Shown: positions 1-6,610 of the stretch, piece after piece | How positions within the stretch are numbered: the first letter of the stretch is position 1 | How the letters are laid out: each line of letters opens with the position of its first letter | Source: JBFWNZ01 sp050250795 | GTDB taxonomy: Bacteria; Pseudomonadota; Alphaproteobacteria; UBA8366 | NCBI GenBank assembly: GCA_050250795.1 | Contig: JBFWNZ010000219.1 | Coordinates: 1-6,610 of the forward strand | Direction of reading: 5' to 3' | DNA: 6,610 nucleotides | Translations under genes and position numbers: made by a program | Notes under the pieces: model-generated | What the model was told of the DNA's origin: nothing | The model's input: only the letters and a program-made list of their open reading frames with translations | Database searches by the model: none

Positions 1-18
1 CGTGTGCTCTTCCGATCT
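1..18. other. Residual Illumina TruSeq adapter at the contig edge (not genomic)
   Basis: The first 18 bases, CGTGTGCTCTTCCGATCT, are identical to the 3' end of the widely used Illumina TruSeq read-2 adapter (recalled from general knowledge). The genomic sequence appears to begin at base 19, where the protein reads SVRQLRVGEELRH, a typical RbfA N-terminal region. The adapter happens to be in frame with rbfA and supplies a spurious GTG start at base 4 plus five false residues (MLFRS). It should be trimmed, and nothing biological should be read from it. Confidence 0.95.
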
Positions 19-429
19 TCGGTCCGCCAGCTGCGCGTCGGTGAGGAATTGCGCCACTTGCTGGCCGACCTGCTTGGGCGCGGCGATCTGCGCGATCCGG
101 CGCTGGCCGGGCGTTCGATCACCGTTTCCGAGGTACGGGTCAGCCCCGACCTGCGCAATGCCACGGCCTTCGTGATTCCGCTGGGCGGCGGGGACGACAC
201 CGAGATGCTGTCGGCCTTGCGCCGCGCGGCGCCGTTCCTGCGCAGCCAGGTTGCCCGTGCGGTACGGTTGCGCGTGGTGCCGAATCTCAGCTTCCAGCGC
301 GACGAGAGCTTCGATACCGCCCAGCGGATCGACGACATCCTGCATCATCCCGAAGTCGTGCGCGATCTGGACGGCGAGCCGGGCGAAGACGGTCCGGAAC
401 GGGATCGGGACGACGATGGGCCGGCGTAG
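19..429 (+). CDS. rbfA: 30S ribosome-binding factor A (RbfA), 5'-truncated
   Basis: RbfA is a small cytoplasmic KH-fold protein that binds the immature 30S subunit and assists late 16S rRNA 5'-end maturation, notably in the cold. The visible part is 136 residues: an N-terminal helix (RQLRVGEELRHLLADLL), the strand ITVSEVRVSPDLRNATAFV, a helix with LRRAAPFLRSQVARAV, and the family-typical end LRVVPNLSFQRDESFDTAQRIDDIL. An acidic, charged tail of about 25 residues follows (EPGEDGPERDRDDDGPA), as is common in alphaproteobacterial members. The true start codon and probably about 10-20 residues are missing because the contig edge is adapter; the GTG at base 4 is not a real start. The stop TAG (427-429) lies 14 nt inside truB, so the two are probably translationally coupled. 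In many bacteria rbfA follows infB, which would lie upstream of the window. Confidence 0.95.
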   Translation, partial: SVRQLRVGEELRHLLADLLGRGDLRDPALAGRSITVSEVRVSPDLRNATAFVIPLGGGDDTEMLSALRRAAPFLRSQVARAVRLRVVPNLSFQRDESFDTAQRIDDILHHPEVVRDLDGEPGEDGPERDRDDDGPA

Positions 430-1342
430 ACGGAACGGTGCCCCCGTTCATGGCTGGGTCATTCTGGACAAGCCGACGGGCATGACCTCGACCACGGCCG
501 TCTCGGCGGTGCGGCGGCTGACCGGCGCGGCGAAGGCGGGCCATGCCGGCACGCTGGACCCCCTCGCGACCGGCGTGCTGCCGATTGCCCTGGGCGAGGC
601 GACCAAGACGCTGCCCTATGTGGTGGATGGCCGGAAAAGCTATCGCTTCACCCTGCGCTGGGGCATCGCGACCGACAGCGACGACAGCGATGGCGCGCCC
701 ATCGGCGAGGCGCCGGGGCGGCCGGACCGCGCAGCGGTCGAAGCGGTGCTGCCGCGATTCACCGGATTGGTCGCGCAGCGGCCGCCGATCTATTCCGCCA
801 TCAAGGTGGACGGCCGTCGCGCCTATGACATGGCCCGTCAGGGCGAGACGCCCGAGCTTCAATTGCGCACGGTGCGGATCGACCGGCTGGCGCTGGTCGA
901 CCTTGACGGCGAACAGGCGACCTTTGCCGTCGATTGCGGTCCCGGCACCTATATGCGTGCGCTGGCCCGCGACATTGCCCAGGCGGCGGGCACCCTGGGC
1001 CATGTGATCGCGCTGCGCCGGCTGCGGGTCGGTCCCTTCGCCGAGGCGGATGCGATTTCTCTGGACGAACTGGATGCGGTTGGGCAAAGTCCCGCCGTTT
1101 TGGAGCACCTTAGGTCGGTCGCGACCGCGCTGGACGACATCCCGGCGCTGGCCCTGACGGAACCAGAGGCAGGACGCCTGCGAAACGGGCAGGCGGTTTC
1201 CCTCTTGCGGAAGGTTGATCTGCAACGCATCGCCGGCTTTTCCGACGGCGATACGATCCTGGCAACATACCAGGATATGCCGGTGGCGCTGACGCGCTAT
1301 TCGGCGGGCGAGGTCAAGCCGCTGCGGGTGCTGAACCTCTAG
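416..1342 (+). CDS. truB: tRNA pseudouridine(55) synthase TruB
   Basis: TruB isomerises U55 in the T-psi-C loop of nearly all elongator tRNAs and also acts as a tRNA chaperone. From the ATG at 416 the protein is 308 residues, close to the E. coli length. The N-terminal VHGWVILDKPTGMTST and the catalytic motif HAGTLDPLATGVLP (about 43-56) are intact, with the nucleophile at Asp48. Tyr76 in GRKSYRF, the motif RPPIYSAIKVDGRRAYDMAR (about 122-141) and Arg181 in GPGTYMRALARDI match the conserved active-site positions of the family. Residues about 245-308 form the C-terminal PUA-like RNA-binding region (LTEPEAGRLRNGQ onward). The frame stays open upstream to 251, but that extension lies inside rbfA and lacks TruB character. 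The ATG at 416 gives the usual short basic leader (MGRRRRNG) before HGW. The start overlaps the rbfA end by 14 nt with only a weak Shine-Dalgarno, which favours coupled translation. rpsO follows after 16 nt. Confidence 0.97.
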   Translation: MGRRRRNGAPVHGWVILDKPTGMTSTTAVSAVRRLTGAAKAGHAGTLDPLATGVLPIALGEATKTLPYVVDGRKSYRFTLRWGIATDSDDSDGAPIGEAPGRPDRAAVEAVLPRFTGLVAQRPPIYSAIKVDGRRAYDMARQGETPELQLRTVRIDRLALVDLDGEQATFAVDCGPGTYMRALARDIAQAAGTLGHVIALRRLRVGPFAEADAISLDELDAVGQSPAVLEHLRSVATALDDIPALALTEPEAGRLRNGQAVSLLRKVDLQRIAGFSDGDTILATYQDMPVALTRYSAGEVKPLRVLNL

Positions 1343-1346
1343 CAGC

Positions 1347-1351
1347 AGGAG
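1347..1351 (+). promoter_or_regulatory. Ribosome binding site of rpsO
   Basis: AGGAG lies just after the truB stop, with 7 nt to the ATG at 1359. This is the strongest Shine-Dalgarno seen in the window, fitting a highly expressed ribosomal protein. It also decides the start: another ATG at 1354 is out of frame and too close to the site. Confidence 0.85.
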
Positions 1352-1358
1352 TCATGCG

Positions 1359-1628
1359 ATGTCGATTACGGCCGAGCGCAAGCAGCAGCTTGTTGAGGAA
1401 TACGCCACGAAGCCCGGCGATACGGGCTCGCCCGATGTGCAGGTCGCGATCCTGACGGAACGCATCCGCAACCTCACCGAACATATGCAGACGCACAAGA
1501 AGGACTTCCATTCCCGGCGCGGCTTGCTGGTGATGGTCGGTCAGCGGCGCCGTCTGCTCGACTATGTGAAGCAGAAGGACACGGCCCGTTACGAGTCCCT
1601 GATCCAGAGGCTCGGACTGCGTCGTTGA
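1359..1628 (+). CDS. rpsO: 30S ribosomal protein S15
   Basis: S15 is a primary 16S rRNA-binding protein of the central (platform) domain of the 30S subunit and contacts 23S rRNA in bridge B4. The 89-residue product has exactly the usual bacterial length. It is all-helical by pattern: GDTGSPDVQVAILTERI (about 20-36), LTEHMQTHKKDFHSRRGLL (about 39-57) and VGQRRRLLDYVKQKD (about 60-74). His42, Asp49 and Ser52, the conserved contact residues of the rRNA-binding loop, are present, as is the C-terminal LIQRLGLRR. It lies 16 nt after truB with a strong AGGAG ribosome binding site, so it is at least partly co-transcribed with rbfA-truB. A separate promoter inside the end of truB is possible, but I cannot point to a convincing one. 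A strong hairpin starts 17 nt after its stop. Confidence 0.98.
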   Translation: MSITAERKQQLVEEYATKPGDTGSPDVQVAILTERIRNLTEHMQTHKKDFHSRRGLLVMVGQRRRLLDYVKQKDTARYESLIQRLGLRR

Positions 1629-1645
1629 CGCAGACGGGTACGACG

Positions 1646-1674
1646 ATGCGCCGGGCGTTTCGTGCCCGGCGCAT
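1646..1674 (+). terminator. Perfect 11-bp hairpin after rpsO (terminator-like or processing site)
   Basis: ATGCGCCGGGC (1646-1656) and GCCCGGCGCAT (1664-1674) pair perfectly around a 7-nt loop, GTTTCGT. The stem is very GC-rich and begins 17 nt after the rpsO stop. No T-run follows (the next bases are GTATGCC), so it is not a classical intrinsic terminator. It could partly terminate, stabilise the 3' end of the rpsO message, or be a double-strand-specific RNase site between rpsO and pnp. In E. coli the same junction carries an attenuating terminator. The structure is seen in the sequence; its role is inferred. Confidence 0.7.
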
Positions 1675-1716
1675 GTATGCCGGACCGGCCGATCCAATCG
1701 CCGGGGCCGGGCATAC
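1675..1716 (+). promoter_or_regulatory. Imperfect stem-loop directly abutting the rpsO hairpin
   Basis: GTATGCC (1675-1681) pairs with GGCATAC (1710-1716). After an asymmetric internal loop, CCGG (1685-1688) pairs with CCGG (1701-1704). After a one-base bulge, CGAT (1690-1693) pairs with ATCG (1697-1700), leaving a 3-nt loop. That makes 15 base pairs in total. It starts on the base immediately after the 11-bp hairpin, so the two could stack coaxially. A long irregular helix like this is plausible as an RNase III substrate, but only the pairing itself is seen. Confidence 0.5.
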
Positions 1717-1790
1717 AAGATGCCGGGGCAGCAAGATTGCCGCGGCAAGACGCCTCAAACTCGATGGGTCTCGACCGGCAGGCGACGCGG

Positions 1791-1820
1791 TTGACGGGTA
1801 GGGGAAGACTAACATTGGAT
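1791..1820 (+). promoter_or_regulatory. Weak sigma-70-like promoter candidate for pnp
   Basis: TTGACG (1791-1796) is a good -35 element. Eighteen bases on, TTGGAT (1815-1820) is only a poor -10 match. TAACAT (1810-1815) matches better but leaves a 13-nt spacer, which is too short. If real, transcription would start near 1827, inside or just before the leader hairpins. It sits where an internal pnp promoter would be expected, between the rpsO hairpins and the pnp leader. The evidence is slight and rests mainly on the -35 and the position. Confidence 0.22.
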
Positions 1821-1840
1821 TCCGGCCGATGGCGGCCGGA
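1821..1840 (+). promoter_or_regulatory. pnp leader hairpin 1
   Basis: TCCGGCCG (1821-1828) pairs perfectly with CGGCCGGA (1833-1840) around the 4-nt loop ATGG, and a T-G wobble (1820/1841) can extend it. It is 50 nt upstream of the pnp ATG and separated by one base from a second hairpin. No T-run follows, so it is not a terminator. A leader stem-loop is the known site of RNase III cleavage and PNPase autoregulation in E. coli; a like role here is inferred from position only. Confidence 0.6.
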
Positions 1841-1841
1841 G

Positions 1842-1865
1842 CGCCGCGGCGTTGGATCCGCGGCG
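1842..1865 (+). promoter_or_regulatory. pnp leader hairpin 2
   Basis: CGCCGCGG (1842-1849) pairs perfectly with CCGCGGCG (1858-1865) around the 8-nt loop CGTTGGAT. It ends 10 nt before the pnp Shine-Dalgarno, leaving that site single-stranded. The self-complementary core GCCGCGGC also occurs at 1739-1746, inside the palindrome TTGCCGCGGCAA at 1737-1748. A competing long-range pairing is therefore possible. Together with hairpin 1 it forms a tandem structured leader. Confidence 0.6.
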
Positions 1866-1875
1866 TCAGACCGCG

Positions 1876-1880
1876 AAGGA
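1876..1880 (+). promoter_or_regulatory. Ribosome binding site of pnp
   Basis: AAGGA lies 10 nt before the ATG at 1891. It supports that ATG over the in-frame TTG at 1852, which would put a start inside the loop of leader hairpin 2 and add 13 residues unlike the family's N-terminus. Confidence 0.65.
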
Positions 1881-1890
1881 CAATCGAAGA

Positions 1891-4089
<2,199 letters not shown>

Positions 4090-4118
4090 TCCAGGCGTTC
4101 TCAAGCCGAAACGCGAAT

Positions 4119-4144
4119 GGCCCGGATGTTCTCCGGGCCGTTTT
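4119..4144 (+). terminator. Rho-independent terminator of pnp
   Basis: GGCCCGGA (4119-4126) pairs perfectly with TCCGGGCC (4132-4139) around the loop TGTTC. The stem can be extended by a T-G wobble and two A-T pairs, and TTTT follows at 4141-4144. It starts 29 nt after the pnp stop and lies in the junction with convergent fabI. On the minus strand the hairpin is followed only by ATTCGCG, so any action on fabI transcripts would be weak. Confidence 0.85.
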
Positions 4145-4150
4145 CGTATC

Positions 4151-4173
4151 CGCCGTCCGGTGAAGGGCCGGCG
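4151..4173 (-). terminator. Weak hairpin just after fabI
   Basis: CGCCG (4151-4155) pairs with CGGCG (4169-4173). After one mismatch, CC (4157-4158) pairs with GG (4166-4167). It begins on the base after the fabI stop in the minus direction, but no T-run follows on that strand. It may protect the 3' end or act together with the stronger hairpin next door. It may also be chance in GC-rich DNA. Confidence 0.25.
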
Positions 4174-4968
4174 TCAGGCCTGGGGGTTGACCATCCCGAT
4201 CACGTGATAGCCGCTGTCGACATAGTGCACTTCGCCCGTGACGCCGGCCGACAGCGGCGAGAGCAGATACAGGCCGGCACCCCCGACATCGGACAGCTGG
4301 GTGTTGCGGCGCAGCGGCGCGTGCTCGCCCTGCCATTTGTAGACGAAGCGGGCGCTGCCGATGGCCGATCCTGCCAAGGTGCGCATCGGCCCGGCCGAAA
4401 TGGCGTTGACCCGCACCCCCGTCTTGCCGAGATCGGTGGCGAGGTAGCGCACGCTCGCCTCCAATGCGGCCTTGGCCACGCCCATGACGTTGTAGTTCGG
4501 CATGACCCGCTCCGAGCCGGCATAGGTCAGCGTCACCAGGCTGCCCCCTGCCGTCATCAGCGGTGCTGCCCGGCTGGCGACGGCGGTAAAGGAGTAGCAG
4601 GAGATGTCCATGGTCCGCAGGAAGTTCTCGCGGCTCGTGTCGAGATAGCGGCCCTTGAGCTCTTCCTTGTCGGAATAGGCGACCGCGTGCAGCACGAAAT
4701 CCAAGCCGCCCCATGCCGCGCCGATCTTCTCGAATGCCGCGTCGATCTGGTCCGGCTCGGCGACATTGCAGGGCAGCAGGAGCTCCGAGCCGGCCGATTG
4801 CGCCAGCGGCTCGACACGCTTCGCAAACGCCGTGTCCTGATAGGTGAAGGCGAGCGTTGCGCCGTGCCGCGCCAGGGTTTCGGCGATACCCCAGGCAATG
4901 GAATGGTCGTTGGCAACGCCCATGATCAGGCCGCGGCGGCCGGCCATCAGCCCCGCAGTATCAGACAT
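4174..4968 (-). CDS. fabI: Enoyl-[acyl-carrier-protein] reductase (NADH), FabI
   Basis: FabI carries out the last step of each fatty-acid elongation cycle, reducing trans-2-enoyl-ACP with NADH; it is the target of triclosan and isoniazid-type inhibitors. The 264-residue product is an atypical short-chain dehydrogenase. It has the dinucleotide-binding stretch GLIMGVANDHSIAWGIAETL (about 13-32), and the catalytic set Tyr149 (TYAGS), Tyr159, Met162 and Lys166 in NYNVMGVAKAALEA. The substrate loop follows (AGPMRTLAGSAIG, about 192-204), with the family-typical YVDSGYHVIGM at the end. The residue aligned with E. coli Gly93 is Ala97 (HAVAYSD). S. aureus FabI also has Ala there, so this alone does not suggest triclosan resistance. 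An in-frame ATG at 4998 would add ten residues, but MSDTAGLMAGRRG gives the usual length; the Shine-Dalgarno is weak for both. It lies 82 nt after fabB in the same direction and probably belongs to one operon. Confidence 0.96.
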   Translation of the reverse strand: MSDTAGLMAGRRGLIMGVANDHSIAWGIAETLARHGATLAFTYQDTAFAKRVEPLAQSAGSELLLPCNVAEPDQIDAAFEKIGAAWGGLDFVLHAVAYSDKEELKGRYLDTSRENFLRTMDISCYSFTAVASRAAPLMTAGGSLVTLTYAGSERVMPNYNVMGVAKAALEASVRYLATDLGKTGVRVNAISAGPMRTLAGSAIGSARFVYKWQGEHAPLRRNTQLSDVGGAGLYLLSPLSAGVTGEVHYVDSGYHVIGMVNPQA

Positions 4969-5050
4969 GCCGCTCACCCGGACCCGGCCTTGCCGCATCG
5001 CATGGCGTTACGCGGCGCGGCTGGTGCCCCTTCCTGCGCGATCCCATGCG

Positions 5051-6268
5051 TCAACCGTCGTAGCGCTTGAAGACCAGGCTCGCGTTCGTCCCGCCGAAGC
5101 CGAAGCTGTTGGACATGACGCAGTCCAGCGTCACATCGTCCTGGCGCTCCCGCACAATGGGGAAGCCCTCAGCCTGGGGGTCCAGATTCTCGATATTGGC
5201 GGAGGCGGCGATGAAGTTGTTTTCCATCATCAGCAGCGAGTAGATGGATTCATGAACGCCGGCCGCCCCCAGCGAATGGCCGCTGAGCGACTTGGTCGAA
5301 CTGATGGGCGGCACCTTGTCGCCGAAGACCTGCCGGATCGCCTCAAGCTCCTTGATGTCGCCGACCGGCGTCGAGGTGCCATGCGCATTGATATAGCCGA
5401 CCGGCATGTTCAGCCGGTCCAGCGCCATCCGCATGCAGCGCATCGCGCCTTCGCCCGAGGGCTGCACCATGTCGTAGCCGTCAGAGGTTGCGCCGTAGCC
5501 GGCGACCTCGGCGTAAATCTTCGCGCCGCGCGCCTTCGCGTGCTCCAGCTCCTCCAGGACCACCACCCCGCCGCCGCCGGCGATCACGAAACCGTCACGG
5601 TCGCGGTCGAAGGCGCGGCTGGCGCGTTCGGGCATGTCGTTGTAGCCCGAGGACAGGGCCGGCATGGCGTCGAACAGCATTGTGAATGTCCAATGCAGTT
5701 CCTCGCCGCCGCCGGCGAACATGATGTCCTGCTTGCCCCACTGGATCAGTTCCGCGCCGTTGCCGATGCAATGCGCGCTGGTCGAGCAGGCGGAGCTGAT
5801 GGAATAGTTGACGCCCTTGATCTTGAACGGGGTCGCCAGGGTGGCGGAGTTGGTGCTCGACATGGTGCGGGGCACCATGTACGGGCCGATCCGCTTGGCG
5901 CCCTTCTCGCGCAGGGTGTCCACCGACTGCACCATGCTGCGCATCGAGGGACCGCCCGAGCCCATCACGATGCCGGTGCGCTCATGCGACACCTCGTCCT
6001 CGCCCAGGCCGGAATCGGCGATCGCCTCCTGCATGGCGATGTAGTTATAGGCGGCACCGTCGCCCATGAAGCGCAGGACGCGCCGGTCGATATGCTCTGC
6101 CAGATCGATATCGAGCGAGCCGTGCACATGGCTGCGCAGGCCCAGCTCGCGATATTCCTCGCAAAAGGTGATGCCGGACCGACCTTCGCGCAGGGAGTCC
6201 AGAACCGCCTGCTTGTTGTTGCCGATGCTGGAAACGATGCCCAGCCCGGTGACGACGACACGCCGCAT
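5051..6268 (-). CDS. fabB: 3-oxoacyl-[acyl-carrier-protein] synthase I, FabB
   Basis: FabB is the condensing enzyme needed to elongate the cis-3-decenoyl-ACP made by FabA, and so for anaerobic-type unsaturated fatty acid synthesis. The product is 405 residues (E. coli 406). The thiolase-fold catalytic triad is intact: Cys161 in SSACSTSAHCIGNG, His296 in INAHGTSTPVGD and His331 in TKSLSGHSLGAAG, with Lys326 before it. All are two less than the E. coli numbers. Also FabB-like are FAGGGEELHWTFTMLFDAM (about 184-202) and the C-terminal SNSFGFGGTNASLVF. The frame is open beyond the edge of the fabA gene, but MRRVVVTGLGIVSSIG is the standard start. The ATG lies 20 nt after the fabA stop with only a weak Shine-Dalgarno (GGAACAG, rather far off), so coupling to fabA translation is plausible. 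Adjacency to fabA supports FabB over FabF. Confidence 0.97.
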   Translation of the reverse strand: MRRVVVTGLGIVSSIGNNKQAVLDSLREGRSGITFCEEYRELGLRSHVHGSLDIDLAEHIDRRVLRFMGDGAAYNYIAMQEAIADSGLGEDEVSHERTGIVMGSGGPSMRSMVQSVDTLREKGAKRIGPYMVPRTMSSTNSATLATPFKIKGVNYSISSACSTSAHCIGNGAELIQWGKQDIMFAGGGEELHWTFTMLFDAMPALSSGYNDMPERASRAFDRDRDGFVIAGGGGVVVLEELEHAKARGAKIYAEVAGYGATSDGYDMVQPSGEGAMRCMRMALDRLNMPVGYINAHGTSTPVGDIKELEAIRQVFGDKVPPISSTKSLSGHSLGAAGVHESIYSLLMMENNFIAASANIENLDPQAEGFPIVRERQDDVTLDCVMSNSFGFGGTNASLVFKRYDG

Positions 6269-6288
6269 GGCTTCGACCCGCTGTTCCG

Positions 6289-6610
6289 TCAGTTCGAGGT
6301 GGTAAACAACCCGACGCGCATATCCTTCACCTCGTATATGGGTTCGCCATCGGATTTCAGAATACCGTCCGCGATGCCCATCACGAGTTTGCGCATGATC
6401 ACCCGCTTCATGTTGATGTGATAGGTGATCTTCTTCGCCGTTTCCAGAACCTGACCGGAGAACTTGACCTCGCCCACGCCAAGCGCGCGGCCGCGGCCCA
6501 GTCCGCCGACCCAGCCAAGGAAGAATCCGACCATCTGCCACATCGCATCCAGGCCGAGACAGCCCGGCATGACCGGATCGTTCTCGAAATGGCACTTGAA
6601 GAACCAGAGA
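6289..6610 (-). CDS. fabA: 3-hydroxydecanoyl-ACP dehydratase/isomerase FabA, N-terminus cut off by window edge
   Basis: FabA dehydrates 3-hydroxyacyl-ACP and isomerises trans-2- to cis-3-decenoyl-ACP, the branch point to unsaturated fatty acids. Only the last 106 residues are in the window. They start at LWFFKCHFENDPVMPGC, with the active-site His of CHF (codon 6589-6591) and the active-site Asp of GLDAMW (codon 6547-6549) both present. The central hot-dog helix and GVGEVKFSGQVLETAKKITY follow, and the protein ends in DMRVGLFTTSN. The last window base is consistent with the third base of an Asp codon, giving the family's usual DLWFF, so this edge looks genomic, unlike the left one. It is the first visible gene of a fabA-fabB-fabI operon. 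About 65 N-terminal residues and the promoter lie outside. Confidence 0.97.
   Translation of the reverse strand, partial: LWFFKCHFENDPVMPGCLGLDAMWQMVGFFLGWVGGLGRGRALGVGEVKFSGQVLETAKKITYHINMKRVIMRKLVMGIADGILKSDGEPIYEVKDMRVGLFTTSN

Noticed and set aside
251..415. A 55-residue N-terminal extension of TruB
   Set aside because: It lies out of frame inside conserved rbfA coding sequence and does not look like TruB. The ATG at 416 gives the normal family start.
287..1225. A 312-residue open frame on the minus strand opposite truB and rbfA
   Set aside because: It is antisense to two clear conserved genes, with composition like the other shadow frames and no recognisable motif.
1852..1890. An upstream TTG start adding 13 residues to PNPase
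   Set aside because: The TTG sits in the loop of a perfect hairpin and the added residues are not family-like. AAGGA is correctly placed for the ATG at 1891.
4340..4360. A hint of triclosan resistance from replaced residues in FabI (Ala at the E. coli Gly93 position, Ala at the Phe203 position)
   Set aside because: Other FabI proteins naturally have Ala at the first site, and the second region varies among families. Sequence alone gives no support for resistance.
4844..6421. A 525-residue open frame on the plus strand opposite fabB and part of fabI and fabA
   Set aside because: It is a GC-driven shadow: it spans three genes with intact active sites on the other strand, and its translation shows no family motif.

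Overview
This window is a stretch of ordinary core chromosome from a GC-rich (roughly two-thirds G+C by eye) alphaproteobacterium. It holds six protein-coding genes in two convergent groups, with no mobile element, CRISPR array, tRNA or rRNA. The order rbfA-truB-rpsO-pnp facing fabA-fabB-fabI, and the protein sequences, suggest a Rhodospirillales-like lineage. That placement rests on remembered gene order and motif style, not on a database search.

Left group (+ strand, 19-4089): the end of rbfA (ribosome maturation factor), truB (tRNA pseudouridine-55 synthase, overlapping rbfA by 14 nt), rpsO (ribosomal protein S15, 16 nt after truB) and pnp (polynucleotide phosphorylase). This is the usual bacterial translation and RNA-metabolism cluster, whose upstream part (infB and neighbours) lies outside the window. 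The 262-nt gap between rpsO and pnp is the main non-coding region. It contains a perfect 11-bp hairpin without a U-tract, an imperfect hairpin directly abutting it, a weak promoter candidate, and two perfect 8-bp hairpins side by side just upstream of the pnp ribosome binding site. The layout resembles the E. coli rpsO-pnp junction (terminator, internal promoter, RNase III-processed leader), but this is inference.

Centre (4090-4173): an 84-nt convergent junction with a good Rho-independent terminator for pnp.

Right group (- strand, 6610-4174): the C-terminal part of fabA, then fabB and fabI. Together these encode the branch point and elongation of unsaturated fatty acids (FabA isomerase/dehydratase, FabB condensing enzyme) plus the enoyl-ACP reductase. 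All visible catalytic residues are intact. fabA runs off the right edge.

A data-quality point matters for reuse: the first 18 bases match the 3' end of the Illumina TruSeq read-2 adapter. They replace the true start of rbfA and create a false in-frame GTG start. I found no sign of an undescribed biological system. The most worthwhile biological follow-up is the structured pnp leader.
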